A stretch of 64,000 nucleotides of DNA from Streptomyces thermodiastaticus (GCF_014656135.1 NZ_BNBV01000011.1:62001-126000), one strand, 5' to 3'. Counted from the stretch's first letter, positions 43,328 to 51,530 are shown. Notes: generated by a model not told the origin, from the sequence alone. Program-made: numbers and translations.

Positions 43328-44427
43328 GACGCACCCGCCTCGACCAGCATCCGCTGCCAGAACTCGGTGCAGAACCGGGCCAGCGGTCCGCGCGCGGCCG
43401 CACCGGGCGGTGTGCTGCTGCCGCCGGGCCGCTGCAGCCCGGCCTCCAGCGGCACCTCGCCGGCCAGCGGCAGTCCGAGCAGCCGCGCCACCTCCTGCTC
43501 GTCCAGGCCGGGCGCGTACGGTCCGCGCACCGCCACCCGCAGATCGCGCAGGACCAGGCCGACGGCGGAGGCCACCCGCGCGGCGGCCGCCACGGCGCGC
43601 AGCTCGGCGGGCACCACCAGCAGTCCCATGTCGAGCTGGGCGAGGACCTCGGCGGCCGGCTCATCGACGCGGCGGGGCAGGTCGACCACCACGGCGCCGC
43701 CGCGCCGCCGGGCCGCGGCCAGCACTGCCCGGACGGCCTGCGGCGGGACGGCCACGCAGTCGCCGCGGTCCCAGCTGAGCACCCGCAGGGAGTGCAGCCG
43801 CGGCAGCGACTCCTCCAGGGCGCCGCCGCCGACCCGCCCCCGGGAGGCGGCGAACGCTGGCCAGCGCAGGCCCTCGGCCGCCTCCCCGCCGAGCAGGACG
43901 TCGAGCCCGCCGCCCAGCGGATCGGCGTCCACGAGCAGGGTGCGCCGGCCCACCCGGGCGGAGGTGACGGCGAGCGCGCAGGCCAGCGTGGACGCGCCGG
44001 CCCCGCCCCGGCCGCCGATGACGCCCACGGTGACGGCGGGCCGGCCGACCGATTCGGCGACGTCGGCGATGCGGTCGACGAGCCACTGCTCGCCGTCCGG
44101 CAGGACCAGCACATGGTCGGCGCCGATCTCCACGGCGCGCCGCCAGATGCCCGGATCGTCCTGGTCCCGGCCGACCAGGACCACGCCACGCCGGCGCGTC
44201 GCCCCGCGCACACGCGGCGCGGCGTCGTCGCCGACCAGGACCAGCGGCGCGGCCTCCCAGGCGCCTGCCCGCTCCGGCGGCCCGTGGTGGACCTCGGGTG
44301 TGGCGCCCGCAGCCGCGCACAGGCGCAGCAGGTCGTCGAGGAGCTGGGCGTCCTCGGTGACGATCAGCGGTCTGCCCTGCTGTCCTGGAGTGCCGGGCGG
44401 TGGATCGTGTGCGACGGTGTCCCTCAC
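43324..44427 (-). CDS. Septum-site-determining-like protein Ssd (CpaE/TadZ family)
   Basis: A 367-residue protein and first gene of the tad operon. Residues 20-120 form a receiver-like domain (RPLIVTEDAQLLDDLLRLCA). Residues about 130-330 form a MinD/ParA-type domain starting VTVGVIGGRGGAGASTLA. The P-loop lysine is replaced: RGGAGAST occupies the place of KGGxGK[ST]T, so ATP binding may be weak or altered. The DADPLGGGLDVLLGG and VVVDLPRRVDEP segments are typical of the family. Family members position the tad machinery or affect septation (Rv3660c in mycobacteria, recalled). GTG 44427 has AGGGGAG six bases upstream. Confidence 0.87.
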   Translation of the reverse strand: MRDTVAHDPPPGTPGQQGRPLIVTEDAQLLDDLLRLCAAAGATPEVHHGPPERAGAWEAAPLVLVGDDAAPRVRGATRRRGVVLVGRDQDDPGIWRRAVEIGADHVLVLPDGEQWLVDRIADVAESVGRPAVTVGVIGGRGGAGASTLACALAVTSARVGRRTLLVDADPLGGGLDVLLGGEAAEGLRWPAFAASRGRVGGGALEESLPRLHSLRVLSWDRGDCVAVPPQAVRAVLAAARRRGGAVVVDLPRRVDEPAAEVLAQLDMGLLVVPAELRAVAAAARVASAVGLVLRDLRVAVRGPYAPGLDEQEVARLLGLPLAGEVPLEAGLQRPGGSSTPPGAAARGPLARFCTEFWQRMLVEAGAS

Positions 44428-45008
44428 GGGCCGCTCCCCTTCGCTGCGTCTCGCGCGCCCCCTCGGGCACCGCGATTCCCGAACCTGTGAAGAACCGGCA
44501 ACCGGCCTTCATAGGGCCGGCCGATACGAGCCGGCCATACGCGCCCCGGCAAACAGAACCGGCCATCGACGAGGCCCCGAGCGGGACGCGCAGGAATGAG
44601 GATGCGGCGATCCGGAAAATGTTGTGGATCTTGATCGAAATCTGTGGACAACTCGGCGCCTGTGAATACAGCAGTCACCCAAACCGGTGAGCACCGACTC
44701 TGTTCCGTCACGCCTTTCGCAGCGCAGCACTTCCACTACGCTGCGTCACGGATCATGATGGGTTGATCGGTATCCGGCACCACGGGCCCCGGCCGCCCGC
44801 TGAGGGCCGGTGTCGCCGGAAAAACCCGCCCGGACATGCGACGACCCCCGCCGGGGGGGAGAGCGGGGGTCGTCTCCACGGCCGACTCGGGGGGGGAGGA
44901 GTCGGGCCGGGTTAGCACGGTCGCGAACGATCCGTGACTTCCATGGTGTACCCGAGAGGCCTCTCAGGCAAACCCACGCGCCCACCTTACGCCGAATGGG
45001 CTGCCCCT
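44428..45008. other. Divergent gene-free region between tad operon and HAD gene
   Basis: 581 bases without a supported gene. The first 300 bases, toward the tad operon, include AT-richer DNA (about 44600-44760) suited to a promoter. Toward the HAD gene there are two successive hairpins with G-rich loops (44841-44873 and 44882-44905). No T run follows, so a leader RNA structure or G-rich fold is as likely as termination. Confidence 0.55.
44841..44905 (+). promoter_or_regulatory. Tandem hairpins with G-tract loops
   Basis: Stem 1 is ACGACCCCCGC/GCGGGGGTCGT (44841-44851, 44863-44873), 11 bp perfect. Stem 2 is CCGACTC/GAGTCGG (44882-44888, 44899-44905), 7 bp. Each loop contains an uninterrupted run of seven or more G, which could stack into a quadruplex. 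They lie 100-170 bases before the HAD gene. Confidence 0.5.
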
Positions 45009-45839
45009 ATGCTCCAGGGTGTGGAAAACCACTCCTTGCCGCGCACAGCGGCCTTCTTTGATCTGGACAAGACGGTCATTGCGAAGTCCAGCACGCTCGC
45101 CTTCAGCAAGTCCTTCTACCAAGGCGGGCTGATCAACCGCAGGGCCGTGTTGCGCACCGCATACGCCCAGTTCGTCTTCCTCGCCGGCGGCGCGGACCAC
45201 GACCAGATGGAACGCATGCGCTCCTACCTGTCGTCCCTGTGCCGCGGGTGGAACGTGCAACAGGTCAAGGAGATCGTCGCCGAGGCGCTGCACGACTTGA
45301 TCGACCCGATCATCTACGACGAGGCCGCGTTTCTCATCGAGGAGCATCACACCGCCGGGCGGGACGTCGTCATCGTGTCGACGTCGGGCGCGGAGGTGGT
45401 CGAGCCGATCGGTGAACTGCTGGGCGCGGACCGGGTGGTGGCCACCCGGATGGTGGTCGGCGAGGACGGCTGCTTCACGGGCGAGGTGGAGTACTACGCG
45501 TACGGCCCGACGAAGGCGGAGGCGATCCGGGAACTGGCCGCGTCCGAGGGATACGACCTGCGGCGGTGCTACGCGTACAGCGACTCGGTGACCGACCTGC
45601 CGATGCTGGAGGCGGTGGGTCACCCGCATGCGGTGAACCCCGACCGTGCGCTGCGCCGGGAGGCACTCGCCCGCGGCTGGCCGGTTCTCGACTTCCACCG
45701 CCCTGTGCGGCTCACGCAGCGGCTGCCGGGACTGTCCGCGCCGCCGCGCCCGGCCCTGGTCGCGGCGGCGGTGGGAGCGGCCGCAGCGACCGCGGGACTG
45801 GTGTGGCTCGCGAGCCGGCGCCGGGGCACGGCCGCCTGA
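45009..45839 (+). CDS. HAD-superfamily phosphatase (SerB-like, C-terminal membrane helix)
   Basis: A 276-residue haloacid dehalogenase hydrolase. Motif I is AAFFDLDKTVI, motif II is VIVSTSG, motif III/IV is YGPTKAEAIRE with CYAYSDSVTDLPMLEAVG. It is of the HAD-IB class, near phosphoserine phosphatase and lysophospholipid-type phosphatases; the substrate is unknown. The last 35 residues form one membrane helix (VAAAVGAAAATAGLVWLA) and a basic end. ATG 45009 is used, but TATGCT at 45008-45013 looks like a -10, which would make the transcript start at GTG 45021 (VENHSLPRTAAFFDLDKT), four codons later. Confidence 0.87.
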   Translation: MLQGVENHSLPRTAAFFDLDKTVIAKSSTLAFSKSFYQGGLINRRAVLRTAYAQFVFLAGGADHDQMERMRSYLSSLCRGWNVQQVKEIVAEALHDLIDPIIYDEAAFLIEEHHTAGRDVVIVSTSGAEVVEPIGELLGADRVVATRMVVGEDGCFTGEVEYYAYGPTKAEAIRELAASEGYDLRRCYAYSDSVTDLPMLEAVGHPHAVNPDRALRREALARGWPVLDFHRPVRLTQRLPGLSAPPRPALVAAAVGAAAATAGLVWLASRRRGTAA

Positions 45840-46266
45840 TGGGTCAGGGTACGGACCGGCCCGGACGACCGCCGGGCCCTCTGGCCGCCCCTCCGTGAAC
45901 AAGTGCGCTGTTACGCCCGTTTCGCCTTACAAGTAAAGATATGCGGCGAGGGGTTCCCCTTGTCCTTCGCGTGCAGTACAAAGGAGTTAACGGCCCGCGA
46001 GACCGAAGGACGTCCGAGAGGACGACTTCAGACGCATGGCCCCACGGACCGACGCATGAACACCGGGCACCCACGCGACGTCGACCCGTCGATTACGGGC
46101 CAGCCGCACCAGGTCACGGGCAAAGATCCCGACCTGATGGGCGACATATCGAGGACGCCTGGTAACTCGGTGGTCATGCCAGCGGCGGTACGAGCCCTCG
46201 TACCGCCGCACCCTGTGTACGCCCCGTGCGCCCCCTACGGGCGACCGGCGCGCCCGCGGCCGCCGG
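45840..46266. other. Convergent intergenic region
   Basis: 427 bases between the HAD gene and the Fic-fold gene. About 45900-45990 is AT-richer, with ACAAAGGAG resembling a ribosome site but no open frame of typical codon bias after it. The stretch 46182-46209 is a perfect palindromic terminator. No gene is supported. Confidence 0.5.
46182..46209. terminator. Bidirectional terminator palindrome
   Basis: GCGGCGGTACGAG (46182-46194) and CTCGTACCGCCGC (46197-46209), a perfect 13-bp stem with a 2-base loop, between the convergent HAD and Fic-fold genes. It probably ends transcription from both sides. Confidence 0.7.
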
Positions 46267-47133
46267 TCACGCCGCTCCGCGCTGCAGCGCCTCGCACACC
46301 GCCGTCGACTCGCGCGCACCGAGCTGCACCGCCTGGGCGCAGTGCCCGATCCAGGCGGCCATGCCCTCAGCGGTTCCCGAGACGTACCCGTCCAGGGCCG
46401 CCCGGTAGGCGTCGGGCCCCAGCTCTACGTACCCCACCTCGGCCGGGCAGACGGACTTCGGGTCCAGGCCGCTGCCGACCAGGACGATGCGTTCCGCCGC
46501 GCGGGCGACCAGGCCGTTGTGGGAGACGAACGGGCGCAGCGCCAGCAGTTCGCCGTGCACGACGGCGGCGACGACCAGGGCCGGCGCGGAGGTGCCGGCG
46601 ACGAGCAGATCCGCCAGGCCCTCCAGCCGCCCGGAGACCTCGTCGGCCCCGGGCAGCGGCAGGTCGATCAGCGGCTCGTCGGCCTCCTCGCCCTCCTGCC
46701 GGGGCCGGCCGACACCGTCGTCGTGCGTCCCGGCAGCCGCCACCAGGTGCAGCCGGGCCAGGACCCGCAACGGTGACTGCCGCCAGATGGACAGCAGTTG
46801 ACCCGCCTCGGCCGTCAGGCGCAGCGCCGCGCCGAGCACCCTCGCCTCGTCGTCGCCGCTGAAGTCGGTGCGCCGCCGCACCTCCTCCAGGGCCCAGTCG
46901 GCCCCGGACAGCGCCGCGGAGGCGCGGGCGCCGCGCAGCGCCGCCTCCGAGGTGATCGCGTTGCTCCGGCGCCGCATGATCCGGTGGCCGTAGACCCGGT
47001 CCACGGCCTTGCGCACGGACTCCACGGACTCGGCCACACCGGGCAGACCGCCCAGGGCCGCAAGAGGATCCTGCCGGTTCGCGCCCGTGCGGGAACTCGG
47101 AGGGGGCTCGGCGGTCGCGCCTGTCGTACTCAT
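46267..47133 (-). CDS. Fic-fold protein with degenerate active site
   Basis: A 288-residue protein often labelled oxidoreductase in Streptomyces. The fold can be read as Fic: an N-terminal helix SEAALRGARASAALSG, a helix-loop VVHGELLALRPFVSHNG, and a C-terminal YRAALDGYVSGTAEGMAAWI matching the Fic end helix. The Fic motif HPFxxGNGRxxR is altered: Arg200 replaces the catalytic His, while Asn206, Gly207 and Arg211 remain and the first Arg is Leu. AMP transfer is therefore unlikely; a binding or scaffold role is possible (inference). ATG 47133 has AGGG nine bases upstream. It is divergent from the CooC-like gene, 100 bases apart. Confidence 0.7.
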   Translation of the reverse strand: MSTTGATAEPPPSSRTGANRQDPLAALGGLPGVAESVESVRKAVDRVYGHRIMRRRSNAITSEAALRGARASAALSGADWALEEVRRRTDFSGDDEARVLGAALRLTAEAGQLLSIWRQSPLRVLARLHLVAAAGTHDDGVGRPRQEGEEADEPLIDLPLPGADEVSGRLEGLADLLVAGTSAPALVVAAVVHGELLALRPFVSHNGLVARAAERIVLVGSGLDPKSVCPAEVGYVELGPDAYRAALDGYVSGTAEGMAAWIGHCAQAVQLGARESTAVCEALQRGAA

Positions 47134-47233
47134 GAGTACGACCCTACGCACCAGCCCGGCACACCCCACGATGGAGTGGTCTTCTTCACTTCGATCGCAA
47201 CCCGGAGCATCCGTCTCGCTACGCTTCGTGAAC

Positions 47234-48214
47234 ATGAAAATTGCTTTCGTCGGGAAGGGCGGCAGCGGCAAGACCACGCTGTCCTCCCTGTTCATCCGCC
47301 ATCTCGCGACGACCGGCGCGCCCGTCGTCGCGATCGACGCCGACATCAACCAGCACCTGGGCGTCGCCCTGGGCCTGGACGAGGCCGAGGCGGCCGCACT
47401 GCCCGCGATGGGCGACCGGCTCCCGCTGATCAAGGACTATCTGCGCGGCAGCAACCCGCGCATCACCTCAGCCGAGACGATGATCAAGACGACGCCTCCC
47501 GGCGAGGGCTCCCGGCTGCTGCGCGTACGCGAGAACAACCCGGTCTACGACGCCTGCGCGCGCGAGGTGCAGCTCGACGACGGCGCCGTCCGCCTGATGG
47601 TCACCGGTCCCTTCACGGACGCCGACCTCGGAGTCGCCTGCTACCACTCCAAGACCGGAGCGGTGGAGCTGTATCTGAACCATCTGGTGGACGGCCGCGA
47701 CGAGTACGTCGTGGTGGACATGACGGCCGGTTCGGACTCCTTCGCCTCCGGGATGTTCACCCGGTTCGACATGACGTTCCTGGTCGCCGAGCCCACCCGG
47801 AAGGGCGTCTCGGTCTACCGTCAGTACAAGGAGTACGCCCGGGACTTCGAGGTCGCTCTGCGGGTCGTCGGCAACAAGGTGCAGGGCCAGGACGACCTGG
47901 ACTTCCTGCGCGCCGAGGTCGGGGACGACCTGCTCGTGACCGTCGGCCACTCGGACTGGGTCCGGGCCATGGAGAAGGGGCGGCCGCCGCGGTTCGCGTT
48001 GCTGGAGGACACCAACCGCAGCGCCCTGCAGACCCTGCAGGCCGCCGCCGACGCCACGTACGAGCGGCGGGACTGGCAGCGCTACACCCAGCAGATGGTG
48101 CACTTCCACCTCAAGAACGCCGTCTCCTGGGGAAACGAGCGCACAGGAGCCGACCTGGCGGCGCAGGTCGACCCCGGCTTCGTCCTGGGCGAGGGCGTCG
48201 CCGCCCCGGCCTGA
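47234..48214 (+). CDS. CooC/MinD-like P-loop ATPase
   Basis: A 326-residue cytoplasmic ATPase with deviant Walker A MKIAFVGKGGSGKTTLSSLF and the family segments AIDADINQHLGVALGL and VVVDMTAGSDSFASGMFTRF. In contrast to Ssd, both P-loop lysines are present. CooC-type ATPases help insert metals into carbon monoxide dehydrogenase and similar enzymes; the client here is unknown. The C-terminal 90 residues (ALLEDTNRSALQTLQAAADA; QQMVHFHLKNAVSWGNERTG) are typical of the actinobacterial subfamily. No ribosome site precedes ATG 47234; TACGCT at 47220-47225 predicts a leaderless transcript. Confidence 0.85.
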   Translation: MKIAFVGKGGSGKTTLSSLFIRHLATTGAPVVAIDADINQHLGVALGLDEAEAAALPAMGDRLPLIKDYLRGSNPRITSAETMIKTTPPGEGSRLLRVRENNPVYDACAREVQLDDGAVRLMVTGPFTDADLGVACYHSKTGAVELYLNHLVDGRDEYVVVDMTAGSDSFASGMFTRFDMTFLVAEPTRKGVSVYRQYKEYARDFEVALRVVGNKVQGQDDLDFLRAEVGDDLLVTVGHSDWVRAMEKGRPPRFALLEDTNRSALQTLQAAADATYERRDWQRYTQQMVHFHLKNAVSWGNERTGADLAAQVDPGFVLGEGVAAPA

Positions 48215-48351
48215 GCGGCGCGGCACCCTCGGCGGACGCGAGGGCCTCCCGGCAGGGGCGGTGGCTGCCGCACCCGGTCCCGGGAGGCCCTGGCTCGTTC
48301 AGGCACCAGGTACACGTGTCACCGGCACACCGGCCTGTCCGGACAACACAT

Positions 48352-49641
48352 CTAACTCGCGGGCGCCCCGGGTACGCCCTTGGGCGCCGGGGCCGGACGG
48401 GCCGACAGGAAGGACGCCCAGCCCTGCCGGGGCGCCTCGCCGACCTCCAGGGTGCGCAGCCGGGCGAGGATCTGCGGATCCTGGGCGTCCAGCCAGTCCA
48501 CCAGCTGGTGGAAGGAGACGCAGCGCACCTCGGGCTTGGTGCACACCTCTTTCACGACGTCCTCGACGGCCCGCATGTAGGTGCCGCCGTTCCAGGACTC
48601 GAAGTGGTTGCCGATGATCAGCGGTGCGCGGTTGCCGTCGTAGGCGCGGTGGAAGCCGCGGAGCAGGCCGTCGCGCATCTGGTTGCCCCAGTGCTCGTAG
48701 TGGGCCGGGTCGCCCTGGGTCTGTGTGCCGGACTGGTTGACCATGAAGTTGTAGTCCCTGGTCAGCTGCTCGAAGGTGTGCCCGGGGAACGGCACCAGCT
48801 GCATGGACAGGTCCCACAGGCCGTGCCGTTTCTCCGGCCAGACCTGGTTGTTCACGCCGCTGCTGTCGTAGCGGAAGCCCAGCTCGGCCGCCGCCTTCAT
48901 GAAGTTCTCCCGGCCTTCCAGGCAGGGCGTGCGGGCGCCGATGAGTTCCCTGCCGTAGTCGAAGGGCAGCGGCGGAAGGTCCTTCAGGCCGCTGGTGGTC
49001 TTCCAGGTCTGCACGAACTGCTTGGCCTGCTCGATCTCGCTCTTCCACTCGTCCACGGACCACTGGCCCACTCCGCCGGGGCCGCAGAAATGGCCGTTGA
49101 AGTGGGTGCCGATCTCGTGGCCCTCCAGCCATGCCAGGCGCAACTGCCGGACGGTGTCCGCGATGCCGCGGGTGTGGTTGAAGCCGATGTCCGAACTGCC
49201 GGGCGCGTGCCGCGGTGGCCGGTACAGGTCGCGCTTGTCCTCGGGAAGCAGGTACACCCCGCTGAGGAAGAACGTCATCGTGGCGTTGTTCTCCTTGGCC
49301 ACCTTGCGGACGTGCGAGAACAGCCGCCGGCTGTCCTCGCCCGCTCCGTCCCAGGAGAAGACGACGAACTGCGGAGGTTTCTCACCGGACTTCAGCCGCG
49401 CCGGCCGGGGCTGGTGCGGCTGCGCTCCGGTGTAGGCGGTGGATCCGTCGCCGATGAGGCGCACGACGGTGCCGGGAGGCCGCGCGGGACGGTGTTCGGG
49501 GCGTGGCGCACCGGCCGCACCGTGTCCGGGAGTGCCGGTGCCGCTCGCGCAGCCGGCGAGCGAGGAGGCGCAGGCCGCGGCGGTGACGACGCTCGCGGCG
49601 ATCCTCTGGGTGGCGGCCGTGTTCCTCCGGGTGGCGGCCAT
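48352..49641 (-). CDS. Polysaccharide deacetylase-like lipoprotein
   Basis: A 429-residue secreted protein. The signal sequence RIAASVVTAAACASSLAGC ends in a lipobox. The catalytic core resembles NodB-type deacetylases: VVFSWDGAGEDSRR in place of the first TFDDG motif, TMTFFLSGVYLL, and the metal motif HEIGTHFNGHFCG. An NHTRGIADTV insert and DYGRELIGARTPCLEG follow. Substrate candidates are peptidoglycan or an extracellular glycan; the altered first motif makes activity uncertain. ATG 49641 has AAGGTGG eight bases upstream, in preference to the longer frame. It is convergent with the CooC-like gene and divergent from the carbonic anhydrase gene. Confidence 0.83.
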   Translation of the reverse strand: MAATRRNTAATQRIAASVVTAAACASSLAGCASGTGTPGHGAAGAPRPEHRPARPPGTVVRLIGDGSTAYTGAQPHQPRPARLKSGEKPPQFVVFSWDGAGEDSRRLFSHVRKVAKENNATMTFFLSGVYLLPEDKRDLYRPPRHAPGSSDIGFNHTRGIADTVRQLRLAWLEGHEIGTHFNGHFCGPGGVGQWSVDEWKSEIEQAKQFVQTWKTTSGLKDLPPLPFDYGRELIGARTPCLEGRENFMKAAAELGFRYDSSGVNNQVWPEKRHGLWDLSMQLVPFPGHTFEQLTRDYNFMVNQSGTQTQGDPAHYEHWGNQMRDGLLRGFHRAYDGNRAPLIIGNHFESWNGGTYMRAVEDVVKEVCTKPEVRCVSFHQLVDWLDAQDPQILARLRTLEVGEAPRQGWASFLSARPAPAPKGVPGAPAS

Positions 49642-49768
49642 GTTCGGCCCACCTTCTTCCTTCTCTCGTCCGACGCCGAGGCGGCGTGTGCTGGTCCGGT
49701 GCCGGCCGGGCCGGCGGTGCGCCGCCAAGGTCGCACGGGACCGAGAAGGAATTAGTACGACAAGCCGA

Positions 49769-49826
49769 TGAAACTCCCACTTCACCCAACACGGTGAGTT
49801 TCTCCGCCATTTGCACAGAAAGTGCA
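49769..49826. promoter_or_regulatory. Inverted repeats in divergent promoter region
   Basis: Between the divergent deacetylase and carbonic anhydrase genes, GAAACTC (49770-49776) pairs with GAGTTTC (49796-49802). Further on, TGCAC-AGAAA-GTGCA (49812-49826) is a short perfect palindrome. The DNA here is unusually AT-rich for this genome, as expected for promoters. No regulator is assigned. Confidence 0.4.
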
Positions 49827-49898
49827 GACAAGATCTTTACGTTGGATTACCTTTGCTTTACTAGTCCTTGGCCTGCGCACGTGAAGGAGGCTCGAACC

Positions 49899-51089
49899 GT
49901 GATCCCCTGTCTTCCCGTCCACGCCGCCGATCACGCGCGGCACCGGCACTCCCACCCACCGCACAGCCCGCCCCCTCGGCCACACCGCTCCGGCCCCGCG
50001 GGCACCGGCCTGTCCGCTTCTGCCGCATCCTCCGGCTGCCGCTGCGGGCCCTGGACAGCCGGGCGCAACCACCCGTCACAGGGCGCGCCGCGCACGCTTC
50101 CGCCACCGGCCCGGAACACGGCCCCCGCGCCGTCCCCGGACCCCGTCCGGACCCCCGCCCCAAGCACTGCCGGCGACCGACCGCACGCCACGAGCCGCAG
50201 CGGCACCCAGCCCCCGCCCGCACCGCCGACCGACCGGGTAACCGCGCCCACGGAGAAGGCCCGCACACCGTCACCAAACGTCGCCGCCGCAACCGTGGAC
50301 AGCTCGTCACCGGACAAGAGGACGCCGACCGCGCCGAAAGGGGACCTCTCACCAGCCTCTGACCCACCATCCGGCTCCAGCTCTGCGCGCCCTTCGACCC
50401 GTGACCAACTGGCCCGTGGAATCAGCGCGTTCCAGCGCTACACCGCCCCCCTGGTCCGGCACGAGCTGGCACGGCTGGCCCGGGAGGGCCAGCGGCCCTC
50501 CCAGCTCTTCCTCGCCTGTGCCGACTCCCGGCTGGTCACCTCGATGATCACCTCCAGTGGTCCCGGCGACCTCTTCGTCGTCCGGAACGTGGGCAACCTC
50601 GTTCCCGTGCCCGGCGAGGAACCCGGCGACGACTCGGTGGCGGCCGGCATCGAGTACGCGGTGGACGTGCTCCGGGTGCGCTCCATCACGGTGTGCGGCC
50701 ACTCCGGGTGCGGGGCCATGCAGGCCCTGCTCGACTCCCGCCCCGCCGGTGCGGCACCGCAGGGTGCGGCGACCTCGCTCGGCCGGTGGCTGCGCCACGG
50801 TCTGCCGAGCCTGCGGCGGCTGGCCGACGGCAGCCACGGCACACCCACCCTGGACGACCGCCCTCCCGCCGACACGCTGGAGCGGCTCTGCCTGGTCAAT
50901 GTCCTCCAGCAACTGGATCACCTGCGTGTCCACGACGCGGTGGCCCGGGCCCTGCGGCAGGGCCGGCTGGAGCTGCACGGAATGTACTTCCATGTGGCCG
51001 AGGCCCAGGCGTACCTGCTCGCCAGGAGAGACGGAGCGGATGTGTTCACCCGGGTGGGCGCATCAGAGGAGCTGCCCAGCCCGGCGTGA
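49899..51089 (+). CDS. Beta-carbonic anhydrase, apparent remnant of a SulP-carbonic anhydrase fusion
   Basis: Interconverts CO2 and bicarbonate. Of 396 residues, the C-terminal 225 are a complete beta-class anhydrase with zinc ligands Cys207 and Asp209 (CADSRL), His268 and Cys271 (CGHSGCG), and VVRNVGNLVP. The N-terminal 165 are low-complexity Pro/Thr/Ser. The first 25 (HARHRHSHPPH) resemble the tail that precedes the SulP transporter in Streptomyces SulP-anhydrase fusions, and the anhydrase begins (DQLARGISAFQRYTAPLVR) as in those fusions. No membrane helices remain. The transporter seems to have been lost or decayed (inference). GTG 49899 has GAAGGAGG upstream. Confidence 0.8.
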   Translation: MIPCLPVHAADHARHRHSHPPHSPPPRPHRSGPAGTGLSASAASSGCRCGPWTAGRNHPSQGAPRTLPPPARNTAPAPSPDPVRTPAPSTAGDRPHATSRSGTQPPPAPPTDRVTAPTEKARTPSPNVAAATVDSSSPDKRTPTAPKGDLSPASDPPSGSSSARPSTRDQLARGISAFQRYTAPLVRHELARLAREGQRPSQLFLACADSRLVTSMITSSGPGDLFVVRNVGNLVPVPGEEPGDDSVAAGIEYAVDVLRVRSITVCGHSGCGAMQALLDSRPAGAAPQGAATSLGRWLRHGLPSLRRLADGSHGTPTLDDRPPADTLERLCLVNVLQQLDHLRVHDAVARALRQGRLELHGMYFHVAEAQAYLLARRDGADVFTRVGASEELPSPA

Positions 51090-51530
51090 GAACCGCGCCC
51101 GTCAGCCGGGCGGGCCGCACCGCGCCGGTCCACCCGGCGCGGGCCGCGACCCGCGCTGTTGGCACCGTCCATGCCGGCCGTGACCGTCCAAGCCGTCCAT
51201 GCCGACCGAGACCGTCCAAGCCGTCCAAGCCGTCCATGCCGGCCGTGACCGTCCAAGCCGTCCATGCCGACCGAGACCGTCCCTGCGCAGGGACCCGGAC
51301 GCCCCCGGACGACGGGGGGCAGCCGGGGGCGTCCACAGCGCACGGACCCGGCCCCCAGGTCGTCCGCGCCGACCGTAGCCGCGTGGGGCCCACGTCAGAA
51401 CAGGGGTACGACTGCGCAAGCTCTCCACAACAGGTCTAAACCATCTGTACCGACGACCCTTGTCATCGGCCTCCTCGTCTGATGAGCTGTGGCCTGGGAC
51501 ACAACGGACACCCTGAGAAAGGGAGATGTC
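51090..51530. other. Intergenic region upstream of acs
   Basis: 441 bases with no supported gene. It contains a 28-base minisatellite (51165-51282) and about 150 bases of less GC-biased DNA before acs that should hold its promoter. The minus-strand open frame across it reads collagen-like only because of the repeats. Confidence 0.55.
51165..51282. repeat. 28-base minisatellite upstream of acs
   Basis: Four units start at 51165, 51193, 51230 and 51258, each opening CCGTCCATGCCG and closing ACCGTCC. Two versions alternate (GGCCGTG and GACCGAG in the middle), and one extra 9-base CCGTCCAAG sits between units 2 and 3. The order A-B-A-B suggests duplication of a 56-base block. Confidence 0.85.

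Noticed and set aside
45987..46319. Minus-strand open frame of 110 codons between the HAD and Fic-fold genes
   Set aside because: Part of it looks protein-like, but it overlaps the end of the Fic-fold gene and the terminator palindrome, and it has no convincing ribosome site.
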